A stretch of 39,257 nt of DNA from Acidobacteriota bacterium (lineage in GTDB: Bacteria; Acidobacteriota; Thermoanaerobaculia; Gp7-AA8): assembly GCA_019242175.1 (NCBI GenBank), contig JAFAVZ010000214.1:1-39257 (forward strand), read 5' to 3'. Position numbers and translations under genes: made by a program. The notes below the pieces were generated by a model. It worked only from the letters and a program-made list of their open reading frames with translations, was not told the origin of the DNA and made no database searches. Positions 29,806-38,211 of this stretch are shown here, one piece after another (position 1 is the stretch's first letter; each line of letters opens with the position of its first letter).

Positions 29806-29808
29806 GAC
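29771..29808. repeat. Half GTCATCCTGAGC-type repeat at the sulfatase-fold gene start
   Basis: GGTACGGATCCTTCGGCGTCTTCGCGCCTTCTCATGAC matches the right arm seen at 11449-11486, except that CTCAGGATGAC reads CTCATGAC. The change creates the ATG used as start of the sulfatase-fold ORF. Confidence 0.7.
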
Positions 29809-29827
29809 ATCGTCAGATGTCCACCTT

Positions 29828-29908
29828 CACCAAGGCCGGCGAGGACGCGAAACTTTGTGAAGGCTTGGCCAACAAGCGCAGCGGGCCGTGCCCGCCTCAG
29901 GATGACAC
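29828..29908. repeat. 81-bp AAGGCTTGGCC-type repeat
   Basis: The sequence CACCAAGGC...GTGAAGGCTTGGCCAA...GCGCAGCGGGCCGTG...CTCAGGATGACAC matches 11627-11707 inside NRPS module 3 at equal length (81 bp). It occupies most of the gap between the sulfatase-fold lipoprotein and hrpB. Confidence 0.8.
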
Positions 29909-29938
29909 ACGGAGGGCACGTTTCATAATGCGGCGCTC

Positions 29939-31993
29939 ATGCTACCGGTCGACCGGCACATCCCCGAAATCCTGGCCACGGTGCGCGAGCGCCGCGCGGC
30001 GGTGATCGTGGCGCCGCCCGGCTCCGGCAAAACCACCCGCATCCCGCCCGCCCTCGCACCCCTGGGCAAGACCATCCTGCTCCAGCCGCGACGCGTCGCC
30101 GCCCGCGCGCTCACGCGTCGCATCGCCAGCGAACAGCGTTGGACCATCGGCGAGGAGATCGGCTGGCAGATCCGTTTCGAGCGCCGGTTCTCCGACCGCA
30201 CGCAGCTCCTCGTCGCGACGGAAGGCATTCTCACCGCGCGCCTCCAATCGGATCCGCTGCTGAGCGACTTCCAGGTCGTCATCCTCGACGAGTTCCACGA
30301 GCGGAGCATCCACGCCGACGTCGCGCTCGCGCTCGTGAAGCAGGCGGCCGAGGCTCGGGACGATCTCGCGATCGTGGTGATGTCGGCGACGATGGACGCC
30401 ACCACGGTCTCCCGTTTTCTCGGTGACGCGCCGATCATCAACATCGAGGCGAAGCGCTTTCCGATCGACGTTCGCTATCGCGCCGGCGCGAGCATCGGCG
30501 CCGCGGTGCGCGAGACGTTGCAGGATGCGAAGGGCGACGTGCTCGCGTTCCTTCCCGGAGCGCGCGAGATCGAACGCGCGGCCGCGGAGCTGGCGGGCAT
30601 CGACGCGCTCGTGTTGCCGCTCCACGGCTCGCTCGAAGTCGACGCGCAGGAACGTGCGCTCGCGCCGGCCTCGCGGCGCAAAGTCATCCTCTCGACGAAC
30701 GTCGCCGAGACGTCGCTCACCGTGGAAGGCGTCACCGACGTCGTCGACGCCGGCCTGCACAAAGTCCTGCGCTTCGATGCCGAGACCGCCGTCGATCACC
30801 TCGTGCTGGAAAAGATCTCGCTCGACTCCGCGGAGCAGCGGGCCGGACGCGCAGGCCGCACGGCGCCGGGTCGCGCGACGCGCCTGTGGGATCCGCGCGA
30901 CATCCTGCGCGAGCATCGCGAGCCGGAAGTGCGCCGCATCGACCTGACGTCGACCGTGCTCGACATCCTCTCCTGGGGCGGCGATCCGCGCACGTTCGAA
31001 TGGTTCGAGAAGCCCGATCCATCGCGCATCGAAGCCGCCCTCGACCTCCTCCGCCTCCTCGGCGACACCAAAAACCTCCGCCGCTTTCCGCTGCATCCTC
31101 GGCTCGCGCGTCTCGTCCTCGCCGCACACGGCGCGCGCGACGCGATCGCGCTGGCCGTCGAGCTCTCCGGCGGCGCGCCGAACGAGATCCGCGAGCTCGC
31201 GAACATCGCCCGCCGCATCCTCGGCGACGCCTACCGCGAAGCGATCGACGACGAGACGTTCCGCCGTGCGGTGCTCGCCGGCTATCCGGATCGCGTCGCG
31301 ATGCGCCGCGGCACCGGTTTCACGCTTGCGACGGGGACTGGCGCGCAACTCGCGCGCGGCGTCGCCGATCCGGGCGGCGATTTCCTCGTCGCCCTCGACG
31401 TCACCGGCGACCAGATCCGGCGTGTGATCAAGATCGATCGCGACTGGATCGCGCCGACGCACCGCGACGTGGTCCATGCGATCGACGGCAACCGCGTCCG
31501 CGCCACCGAACGCGTCTGGCACCAGAAGCTGCTGCTCCGCGAGCAACAGGTGCCTGCCGATCCGGAGGAAGCGAAGCGCCTGCTCGCCGCGAACGCGAAG
31601 CCCGATCCGGTGCTCGCCGCGCGCCTCGCGTTCGCCGGCCTTTCCTCCGTCGACAAACGCCTCGACCAGATCGCCCCGACGTCGATCAAGTTGCCGAGCG
31701 GACGCAGCGCCAACCTCGAATACCGCGAAGACGGCAGCGTCGTCGCCTCGGCCAAACTGCAGGAGCTCTTCGGCCTCGCCGAAACCCCGCGCCTCGGCCC
31801 GAAACAGACGCCGATCACGTTTCAACTGCTCGCACCAAACGGCCGCCCCGTGCAGGTGACGCGCGACCTGCGCAGCTTCTGGAACAACACGTACCCCGAG
31901 GTACGGAAGGAGCTCCGCGGGCGATACCCGCGGCATCCCTGGCCGGACGATCCGTGGACCGCAGAAGCGACGCACCGCACGAAGAGGCGGTGA
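29939..31993 (+). CDS. hrpB: ATP-dependent RNA helicase HrpB
   Basis: The 684-residue protein is a DEAH/RHA-type helicase: Walker A APPGSGKTTRIPPAL near 24, DEFHERSIHADVAL near 115 (DEFH in place of DEAH), SATMD, STNVAETSLTVEGV and QRAGRAGRTAPG for the second RecA domain, then a winged-helix/HA2 part. The C-terminus (VQVTRDLRSFWNNTYPEVRK, GRYPRHPWPDDPW) is the HrpB_C signature and identifies the gene. It is shorter than the roughly 800-residue E. coli protein, mainly in the middle. It starts with ATG and the N-terminus fits the family. A palindromic repeat begins 4 nt after the stop and may act as a 3' hairpin. The role in RNA metabolism is inferred from the family; the biological substrate of HrpB is poorly defined. 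Confidence 0.93.
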   Translation: MLPVDRHIPEILATVRERRAAVIVAPPGSGKTTRIPPALAPLGKTILLQPRRVAARALTRRIASEQRWTIGEEIGWQIRFERRFSDRTQLLVATEGILTARLQSDPLLSDFQVVILDEFHERSIHADVALALVKQAAEARDDLAIVVMSATMDATTVSRFLGDAPIINIEAKRFPIDVRYRAGASIGAAVRETLQDAKGDVLAFLPGAREIERAAAELAGIDALVLPLHGSLEVDAQERALAPASRRKVILSTNVAETSLTVEGVTDVVDAGLHKVLRFDAETAVDHLVLEKISLDSAEQRAGRAGRTAPGRATRLWDPRDILREHREPEVRRIDLTSTVLDILSWGGDPRTFEWFEKPDPSRIEAALDLLRLLGDTKNLRRFPLHPRLARLVLAAHGARDAIALAVELSGGAPNEIRELANIARRILGDAYREAIDDETFRRAVLAGYPDRVAMRRGTGFTLATGTGAQLARGVADPGGDFLVALDVTGDQIRRVIKIDRDWIAPTHRDVVHAIDGNRVRATERVWHQKLLLREQQVPADPEEAKRLLAANAKPDPVLAARLAFAGLSSVDKRLDQIAPTSIKLPSGRSANLEYREDGSVVASAKLQELFGLAETPRLGPKQTPITFQLLAPNGRPVQVTRDLRSFWNNTYPEVRKELRGRYPRHPWPDDPWTAEATHRTKRR

Positions 31994-31997
31994 GCCT

Positions 31998-32079
31998 GTC
32001 ATCCTGAGCCGCGAAGACGGCGAAGGATCTCCCGGTTCTTGCCAGGAGATCCTTCGTCCTCTTCGGGACTCAGGATGAC
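31998..32079. repeat. GTCATCCTGAGC palindromic repeat between hrpB and the peptidase gene
   Basis: The left arm GTCATCCTGAGCCGCGAAGACG..GAAGGATCTCC and right arm GGAGATCCTTCGTCC..CTCAGGATGAC form a long hairpin around CGGTTCTTGCC. It starts 4 nt after the hrpB stop and ends 20 nt before the next ATG, so it could end or stabilise the hrpB transcript. Confidence 0.85.
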
Positions 32080-32099
32080 ATCTGTATCCTTCCCCTCGC

Positions 32100-34094
32100 A
32101 TGCAATCGCTCGTGCTCGCCCTTGCCCTCACGCTGCCCATCGACAAAGTCCAGACGGAGCTCGTCGCGAAGTACGGCGAGGCCCAGCGGCCGCGCATCGA
32201 GCGCGGCGTGCGCCAGGTCGCCGATTTCTGGCGCGCGGAAGACGGCGACGCCGCAGCGTTCGAGAGCTTCGCAACGACGAACTATCAACCGGACGGCGAG
32301 CCGCTCGACGCGCTCTTCAACCGTCTGCAGTTCACGTTGGAGTCGGTCGATGGCCACATGGCGGAGGTCTCGCGCGACTGGAAATGGCAGTCCGACCTCG
32401 ACGTCGGCACCGTCTATCCATTCGACGAGATCCAGGCGGGCTACGAGCCGTCCGCGCATCTCAATGAAGACCTCTTCGAGAACAAGCTCGCGCAAGTCGT
32501 GCTGCTGAACTTCCCGCTCACGACGCTCGAGCAGCGATTGAACGAAGGCGACAAGTGGTCGCGTCGCCAGTGGGCGGAGGCGAAGCTCGCCTTGCGTTTC
32601 TCGCGGCGCGTGCCGTCGCAGGTCAACGTCGAAGCGGGACGCGCGATCGCCACCGCCTCGCAATTCGTCGCCACGTACAACATCTGGATGCACCACGTCC
32701 TCGGGCCCAAAGGCGAGCGCCTCTTCCCGAAAGAGATGCGCCTCCTCGAGCACTGGAACCTGCGCGACGAGATCAAAGCCGACTACAGCGACGCGCAGAA
32801 CGGCATCGCCAAGCAGCGCATCCTCAAACGGGTCATGGAGCGCATCGTCGACGGCACCATTCCCTCGATTGTGGTCGACAATCCACGCGTCGACTGGAAC
32901 CCGTTCACGAATGAGGTGAAGCCGTCGACGATCGTCGATTACGACGCGGCGTCGCTCAGCAAACCGTCCGACGCCGGCGACGCGCCGCGTTACGCGATGA
33001 TCCTGTCGACGTTCCGCGCCGCGAAGCTCGCCGATCCGTATTCGCCAACCGCGCCGACGCACATCCAGCGCAAGTTCGATGAGGACCGCCAGCTGCCCGA
33101 GGCTCGGGTGAAGAAGATGCTGGAGGACATCGTTTCGTCGCCACTCGTCCCCCGAGTCGCGAAGCTCATCGAACAGCGCCTCGGCCGCAAGCTCGAGCCT
33201 TTCGACCTCTGGTACAACGGCTTCCGTCCGCGCGCGCAATACACCGAGGCGCAGCTCGACGAGATCGTGCGCAAACGCTATCCGACGGCTGACGCATACG
33301 CCAAGGACATGCCGCACTTGTTGGAGCAACTCGGCTTCACAAAGGAGCGCGCGCAATACCTGTCCGCGCGCATTGCGGTCGATCCCGCGCGCGGGTCGGG
33401 CCACGCACTGCCGGCATCGCATCGTGGAGACAAACCGCGTTTGCGCACGCGCGTCGGCAAGAACGGGATGGACTACAAAGGCTTCAACATCGCCGTGCAC
33501 GAGATGGGGCACACGGTCGAGCAGGTGTTCTCGCTCAATGACATCGATTACTACTCGCTGTCGAGCGTGCCGAACAACGCTTTCACCGAGGCGCTGGCGT
33601 TCGTATTCCAGGCGAAGGATCTGGAGCTGCTCGGATTGGATAAGCCGGCCGACGCGCGCAAGATGCAAACGCTGAACGATTTCTGGGGGACTTATGAAAT
33701 CGCTGGCGTGGCGCTCGTCGAGATGCAGATGTGGCATTGGATGTACGACCATCCGAATGCCACGCCGGCGCAATTGCGCGATGCGACCGTCGCGATCTCC
33801 AAGGACATCTGGAACCGCTATTACGCGCCGATCTTCGGCGAACGCGACGTCACGCTCCTCGGCGTCTACGCGCACATGGTCAATTACATGATGTATCTGC
33901 CTGATTACCCGATCGGCCACATGATCGCGTTCCAGATCGAGGAGCAGATGGAGAAGGCGGGCAACATCGGCGCGGAGTTCGAACGGATGTCGAAGTTCGG
34001 CAGCGTGACGCCCGATCTCTGGATGCGTCACGCTGCCGGTGCGCCCGTCGGTCCCGAAGCGCTGTTGGCGGCTACGGAGCGGGCACTGCGCTAG
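32100..34094 (+). CDS. Secreted gluzincin-type metallopeptidase (M3-like)
   Basis: The 664-residue protein begins with a short hydrophobic signal-like segment (MQSLVLALALTLP). The zinc motif HEMGH lies near residue 467 and a Glu in NAFTEALAFVFQ lies about 27 residues later, the HExxH+E arrangement of gluzincins such as the M3 oligopeptidases. The rest is alpha-helical, as in that clan (FDLWYNGFRPRAQYTEAQLDEIV). The length fits M3 or M32-like enzymes. I would not assign a specific peptidase; similar proteins are usually annotated as hypothetical. The start ATG has no evident Shine-Dalgarno site. The gene converges on the YceI-like gene with a 3-nt gap. Confidence 0.7.
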   Translation: MQSLVLALALTLPIDKVQTELVAKYGEAQRPRIERGVRQVADFWRAEDGDAAAFESFATTNYQPDGEPLDALFNRLQFTLESVDGHMAEVSRDWKWQSDLDVGTVYPFDEIQAGYEPSAHLNEDLFENKLAQVVLLNFPLTTLEQRLNEGDKWSRRQWAEAKLALRFSRRVPSQVNVEAGRAIATASQFVATYNIWMHHVLGPKGERLFPKEMRLLEHWNLRDEIKADYSDAQNGIAKQRILKRVMERIVDGTIPSIVVDNPRVDWNPFTNEVKPSTIVDYDAASLSKPSDAGDAPRYAMILSTFRAAKLADPYSPTAPTHIQRKFDEDRQLPEARVKKMLEDIVSSPLVPRVAKLIEQRLGRKLEPFDLWYNGFRPRAQYTEAQLDEIVRKRYPTADAYAKDMPHLLEQLGFTKERAQYLSARIAVDPARGSGHALPASHRGDKPRLRTRVGKNGMDYKGFNIAVHEMGHTVEQVFSLNDIDYYSLSSVPNNAFTEALAFVFQAKDLELLGLDKPADARKMQTLNDFWGTYEIAGVALVEMQMWHWMYDHPNATPAQLRDATVAISKDIWNRYYAPIFGERDVTLLGVYAHMVNYMMYLPDYPIGHMIAFQIEEQMEKAGNIGAEFERMSKFGSVTPDLWMRHAAGAPVGPEALLAATERALR

Positions 34095-34097
34095 TCG

Positions 34098-34706
34098 TTA
34101 CTTCTTCGCGCCCGTTTCGAGGTTGATCTCGATGTGCACGTCGTCGCCGACGAGAACGCCGCCGTTGTCCAGCGCCTTGTTCCAGTTGACGCCGTAGTCC
34201 TTGCGGTTGACGGTCGTTTCCAGCGCGAAGCCGGCCTTGGTGTTGCCCCACGGATCCTTCTGCGTGCCGAGGAACTGGACCGGGAGCGTGACGCGCTTCG
34301 TGACGCCGTGGATGGTGAGGTCGCCGGTGACGGAGTAGAGATCCTTCGTCTTCGTCGGTGCGATCGAAGTGCTCTTGAACGTGATGTCCGGGTACTTGTC
34401 GGCGTCGAAAAAGTCGGCGGTGCGAAGGTGCTTGTCGCGGTCGGGCGTGTTCGTGTTGATGCTGGCCGTCTTGATGGTGAACTCCACCGAAGACGCGGCC
34501 GGCTTGGCCGGATCGGCGACGATCGTGCCGCTGAAGTCGTCGAAGCGGCCGCGCACCTTCGACATCATGTGCCGCACGTCGAACGTGACCTCGGAGTGGT
34601 TTTTGTCGACGACCCACGTCTGCGGCGGGGCGGCGGCCTGTTGTTGCGCGGCGAGCGGCAGCGCGGCGGTGACGGCGAGAGCGGCGGTGAGGATGAATTT
34701 ACGCAT
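34098..34706 (-). CDS. YceI-family periplasmic lipid-binding-like protein
   Basis: The protein has about 202 residues with a clear signal peptide (MRKFILTAALAVTAALPLAAQ). The mature part is the YceI lipocalin-like barrel: WVVDKNHSEVTFDVRHMM, GRFDDFSGTIVAD, HLRTADFFDADKYPDITFKS, LTIHGVTKRVTLPV. YceI proteins bind isoprenoid or other long-chain lipids in the periplasm. Two ATGs compete: 34712 overlaps the marR stop as ATGA but sits only 3 nt from GGAGG, whereas 34706 has the ideal 9-nt spacing and is chosen here. The gene is translated with marR and probably controlled by it. Confidence 0.9.
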   Translation of the reverse strand: MRKFILTAALAVTAALPLAAQQQAAAPPQTWVVDKNHSEVTFDVRHMMSKVRGRFDDFSGTIVADPAKPAASSVEFTIKTASINTNTPDRDKHLRTADFFDADKYPDITFKSTSIAPTKTKDLYSVTGDLTIHGVTKRVTLPVQFLGTQKDPWGNTKAGFALETTVNRKDYGVNWNKALDNGGVLVGDDVHIEINLETGAKK

Positions 34707-34708
34707 AG

Positions 34709-35197
34709 TCATTGACCTCCATCGAAAAACGAATGCATTCCATCGCGCAGCCGGTCGAGGATGGCGACCAGCTGCGCAAGCTCTTTTTTCGTGACTCCGG
34801 ACAGGGCGTCGGTTTGGGCCGCGGCGGCCGGCGCGTCAATGCTCGCCAGGAGCGAGAGCCCATCCGGCGTAATGCGGCAGAAGACCTGACGGCGGTCGGT
34901 CGGGCAACGCTCCCGGCCGACGAGGGCCTTCGCCTCGAGGCGATCGATCAGGCGCGTGATGCCCGGCGTCTGCTCGATCATCCGTTCCGCGATCTCCAAC
35001 GTCGGCAGACCATCGGCTCCCGCGCCGCGCAGAATGCGCAGCACGTTATATTGCTGGACGGTGATGCCCAGCGGCTCTACGAGATCGCTCATCACTCGCC
35101 GGACGAGATCGGCCGTGCGCAGAAGCGCAACCGCTGCTTCCGCGGTGCGGGAGGGGAACGGACGCTGCTGTTTCAGCTCCTTCTGGATGCTGGCCAC
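34709..35197 (-). CDS. MarR-family transcriptional regulator
   Basis: The 162-residue protein starts with GTG. The winged helix runs from about 35 to 115: LVEPLGITVQQYNVLRILRG, LEIAERMIEQTPGITRLIDRLEAKALVGRERCPTDRRQVF, with the wing DRRQV. The flanking helices give the dimer interface. MarR proteins bind short inverted repeats and usually lose DNA binding on ligand or oxidant contact. A TTGATGTGTCAA palindrome lies in the short gap to the divergent gene, and the gene appears to be first of a two-gene operon with the YceI-like gene. The predicted transcription start falls on the GTG itself, so the mRNA may be leaderless. Confidence 0.9.
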   Translation of the reverse strand: MASIQKELKQQRPFPSRTAEAAVALLRTADLVRRVMSDLVEPLGITVQQYNVLRILRGAGADGLPTLEIAERMIEQTPGITRLIDRLEAKALVGRERCPTDRRQVFCRITPDGLSLLASIDAPAAAAQTDALSGVTKKELAQLVAILDRLRDGMHSFFDGGQ

Positions 35198-35203
35198 GTC
35201 GAT

Positions 35204-35232
35204 ACATTACAGGACAATAGTTGATGTGTCAA
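35204..35232 (-). promoter_or_regulatory. Candidate marR promoter
   Basis: On the minus strand a perfect TTGACA (35232-35227) is followed after exactly 17 nt by TAATGT (35209-35204), preceded by TG. Seven bases later comes the GTG start of marR, which implies a leaderless or near-leaderless transcript. Confidence 0.5.
35221..35232. promoter_or_regulatory. Candidate MarR operator (TTGATGTGTCAA)
   Basis: TTGA-TGTG-TCAA is an inverted repeat with 4-bp arms in the gap between divergent marR and the oxygenase gene. It overlaps the -35 box of marR, as expected for autorepression. Its size and arm sequence are similar to other MarR sites. Confidence 0.45.
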
Positions 35233-35262
35233 GTAATCGACGAGCCATTACAATTGCCACAC

Positions 35263-36012
35263 ATGTTTCCCCACGAATTTGCGGATCTCCTGAACGCGCG
35301 CGGCCGTCGCCTGATCGACTCCCCTCAGCGTTTCGACGTCTTCCACAAGCGCGGCGAGACGCCGGTGATCGTGTTGTCGGATCTCATTGACGATGCGACC
35401 GCAAAGCGCTGCATCCAGACGCTCGACCAGGCCTTCTATCCGCTGCTGCGCCGCATGCACACGCCCATCCCGCGCGAGGCGATCACCGGGATGAAGAAGA
35501 ATTACAGCGACACGCTGCGCAAGACCGTGCGCGTGAAGACGGCGACGCTGAATTCGCGGAAATCGCAGGCGCTCGACGCCGGCCGATCCACGGGCCTCAG
35601 CCAGATGATGGAGTCGCAGAGCTTCCTCCGCTTCGCCGAGTGCATCGTCGGCGCGCCGCTGAACGACGCGCATTGGGGCCGCCAGGTGATCTGCTACGAA
35701 CGCGGCGACTACAGCGGCCCGCACAACGATCACCACCCCGAGTCGCCCGTGGCCCGCAACGGCTTTGTGGACCTGCACATCATGTTCTCGAACGACGCCG
35801 TGCAATCGCAGTGGCTCGTCTACGAGGAACGCGGCTTCCTGTCCCAATCGCACGAGGTAGGAACGACGTCCGGCATCGCCGTCTATCGCCTCCCCTTCTG
35901 GCATTACACGACGCCGCTCGTCGCACGGCCGGGGCGGGAGAAGGATGCGAGACGGTGGCTGCTGCTCGGGTCGTTCGACTTCGACCCGCCGTTGAAGAAG
36001 CTGCAGTACTAG
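35263..36012 (+). CDS. Putative Fe(II)/2-oxoglutarate-dependent oxygenase
   Basis: The protein has 249 residues from ATG 35263 (MFPHEFADLL). A start at 35224 is also possible, but its extra codons are AT-rich and overlap the palindrome. Features of the double-stranded beta-helix oxygenase fold are YERGDYSGPHNDHHPES with an HxD iron site near 152, VDLHIMFSN, a distal His in WHYTTPLVA near 215, and RRWLLLGSF, which could supply the 2-oxoglutarate-binding Arg. The family call is inferred from this spacing, and the substrate is unknown. It is divergent from marR and may be regulated by it. It converges with the histidine kinase gene, overlapping by 4 nt. Confidence 0.55.
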   Translation: MFPHEFADLLNARGRRLIDSPQRFDVFHKRGETPVIVLSDLIDDATAKRCIQTLDQAFYPLLRRMHTPIPREAITGMKKNYSDTLRKTVRVKTATLNSRKSQALDAGRSTGLSQMMESQSFLRFAECIVGAPLNDAHWGRQVICYERGDYSGPHNDHHPESPVARNGFVDLHIMFSNDAVQSQWLVYEERGFLSQSHEVGTTSGIAVYRLPFWHYTTPLVARPGREKDARRWLLLGSFDFDPPLKKLQY

Positions 36013-38210
36013 CGATCCTGAACGTGGGGACCGGCTTCAGCCGGTCCCGGAACGGGCTGAAGCCCGTTCCCACGTCGTAGCAAGTCCGCCACGATCCGCC
36101 GCAGCTCCTCCGGTTCCACCGGTTTTGCCACGTACGCCGTGAACCCGGCGCGCATCGCGGCCTCGCGGTCCTCGGGGCGGGCGTATGCGGTCAGCGCGAC
36201 GACGGGCATCGTCGAGCCGCGGGCGCGCAGGCGGCGTAGCAGTTCGTAGCCATCCATGTCGGGCATGCCGAGGTCGGTGATCACGGCGTCGGGCGTCCAG
36301 TCTTCGAGCGTCGCCAGCGCCTCGGTCGCCGAGGAGAGGATGCGGATGTCGGCGCCGGCCATGCGGAACACGGCGAGCGCGTAAGTCCGCACGGACTCCT
36401 CGTCGTCGACGGCGAGGATGCGCGCGCCGCGAAGGCTGCCGCCGTCAAACTCGGGCTGCGTCTCGTCCTTCGGCCGCACCTCGGGCGAAAGCAGCGGGAG
36501 GCGAACGCGGAACGTCGCGCCGCGGCCCTCCCCTTCGCTCGCCGCTTCCACGCGGCCGCCGTGCATGTCGACGAGATGGCGCACGATCGCCAGGCCGAGT
36601 CCGAGGCCGGTGTAGGCACGGGTCATCGAGCTGTCCGCCTGGCGGAAACGCTCGAACACGTGCGGCAGGAACGCGGGCTCGATGCCCTGGCCGGTATCGG
36701 CCACCTCGAGCAACGCGAACGGACCTTCGGAGCGCATGGTCACGCGCACGCGGCCGTCGCGCGGCGTGAACTTCACCGCGTTCGAGAGCAGATTCCAGAG
36801 CACCTGCTGGATGCGATGCGCGTCGCCGTTCACGATCAGCGGCTCGGTGGAGAGCGCGCGGTCGACGCGCACGCCTTTGGCCTCCGCGACCGGCGTCACC
36901 GAGTTGATCGCCGCCGCGACGACCGGCCCGAGCTCCATTGGCCGCGGCTCGAGGTGCATCTTGCCGGCGGTGATGCGCGAGACGTCGAGCAGATCGTCGA
37001 TCAGCTGGGCCTGGGCGCGGGAGCTCTTCTGGATCGCATCGATCGCCGTCTTGTTCGTTTCCTCGTCGAGATCTTCTTCCCCGAGTAGACGGGCCCACCC
37101 GATGATCGCCGTCATCGGCGTGCGCAGCTCGTGCGACAGCGTCGCCAGGAACTCGTCCTTCGCCTGATTCGCGCGCTGCATCTCCGCCTCCGACCGGCGC
37201 AGCCGTTCCGCCGTCGCTTCGGCATCCGCGCGGCCGCGCGTCTGGAGCCGGACGAGCGTGAAGATGAGGAACGTGATGATCAGGCCGCCGGCGAGCGTTG
37301 CGAACGCGAGCACCGAGGCCGTGTTCGCGCCGTCGCGACGAAAGACGAGCGTCCAGTGCCGTCCGGCGACGACGACGTCGAGCTGGCGGCGGAAGTGGCC
37401 GTCCGTCGCCTCTCCGGTGCGGAAGAGCAGATGCTGCGGATCGAGCTGCGTGCCGTCGTAGATCTCGATCGCGTCGATGTCGCGTCGATGCTGCGCGTCG
37501 ATGAGATCCGACAGCAGCTCCTCGGAGCGGAACGGCGCGTAAACCCAGCCATAGAGCGTCTCCCGCCGTTTCTCCGGCTCCTCCGGGATCTCGCGCGTCG
37601 TGTAGATCGGCGTGAAGATCGCGAAACCGACGCGCTGCGGCTCGCCGGCCGGACGCAGGAGAAGGAGGCGGCCCGTCGCGGTCGCCTGGCCCGAGTCGCG
37701 GGCACGGATCATCGCTCCACGCCGGGTAGGATCGGTCAACATGTCGAAGCCGAGGACCATGCGGTTGCGCATCTCCGCGGGCTCGAGGACGATCACCGCC
37801 GAATACTCATCGCGGTCGCTTTCGGGCCAGACACGGAAGTCCGGATAGCTCTCCGTGTGCATCGTGTTGACGACGTCGCTCAGCCGGTCCTTCGGGAAGC
37901 GGAGGATGAGACCGACGCCTTGCATGCCGGGAAAGTTCTTCGGCACGTCGAGATGGCGAACGTAGTCGCGGAACTCGTCCTGCGTCACGCTTTGCTCGGC
38001 GGCGAAGAGGCTGTTCGCGGCTTTGAGCGTGCTGATGTCCGTGAGGATGCGGCTCTGGATCGCATCGCGGGCCATCTGCGACGCGCTCTCGAAACGGGCG
38101 CGCACCGCCAGCTCCGCCATGCGCGAGACGTACACCGTCGCAATGCCCGTCAACAGCAGGAAGACGGCGAGCACGAGCCACGGGGCGAACCGGTCGGGAG
38201 AGCGGGACAT
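36009..38210 (-). CDS. Hybrid sensor histidine kinase with CHASE domain and receiver
   Basis: The start is ATG 38210 (MSRSPDRFAPWLVL); the track start at 38333 lies in the upstream gene. The 733 residues hold a membrane helix (PWLVLAVFLLLTGIATVYV), a periplasmic CHASE-like sensor (about 75-270; FPGMQGVGLILRFP, YPDFRVWPESDRDEYSAVI), a second helix near 325, HisKA with FLATLSHELRTPM (His near 360), HATPase motifs NLLSNAVKF, DTGQGIEP and GLGLGLAIV, and a receiver with ILAVDDEE, Asp near 648 (ITDLGMPD) and AKPVEPEEL. It is expected to autophosphorylate and relay to its own receiver; no output protein is adjacent. The last 20 or so residues (RGNGLQPVPGPAEAGPH) are repeat-derived. It starts 1 nt after the flavoprotein stop. 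Confidence 0.9.
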   Translation of the reverse strand: MSRSPDRFAPWLVLAVFLLLTGIATVYVSRMAELAVRARFESASQMARDAIQSRILTDISTLKAANSLFAAEQSVTQDEFRDYVRHLDVPKNFPGMQGVGLILRFPKDRLSDVVNTMHTESYPDFRVWPESDRDEYSAVIVLEPAEMRNRMVLGFDMLTDPTRRGAMIRARDSGQATATGRLLLLRPAGEPQRVGFAIFTPIYTTREIPEEPEKRRETLYGWVYAPFRSEELLSDLIDAQHRRDIDAIEIYDGTQLDPQHLLFRTGEATDGHFRRQLDVVVAGRHWTLVFRRDGANTASVLAFATLAGGLIITFLIFTLVRLQTRGRADAEATAERLRRSEAEMQRANQAKDEFLATLSHELRTPMTAIIGWARLLGEEDLDEETNKTAIDAIQKSSRAQAQLIDDLLDVSRITAGKMHLEPRPMELGPVVAAAINSVTPVAEAKGVRVDRALSTEPLIVNGDAHRIQQVLWNLLSNAVKFTPRDGRVRVTMRSEGPFALLEVADTGQGIEPAFLPHVFERFRQADSSMTRAYTGLGLGLAIVRHLVDMHGGRVEAASEGEGRGATFRVRLPLLSPEVRPKDETQPEFDGGSLRGARILAVDDEESVRTYALAVFRMAGADIRILSSATEALATLEDWTPDAVITDLGMPDMDGYELLRRLRARGSTMPVVALTAYARPEDREAAMRAGFTAYVAKPVEPEELRRIVADLLRRGNGLQPVPGPAEAGPHVQDR
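36024..36074. repeat. 51-bp double-hairpin repeat between convergent genes
   Basis: GTGGGGACCGGCTTCAGCCGGTCCC and GAACGGGCTGAAGCCCGTTC are bounded by GTGGGG and CCCACG. It starts 12 nt after the oxygenase stop and encodes the C-terminal tail of the histidine kinase on the other strand, so it could also act as a shared hairpin terminator. Confidence 0.85.
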
Positions 38211-38211
38211 G

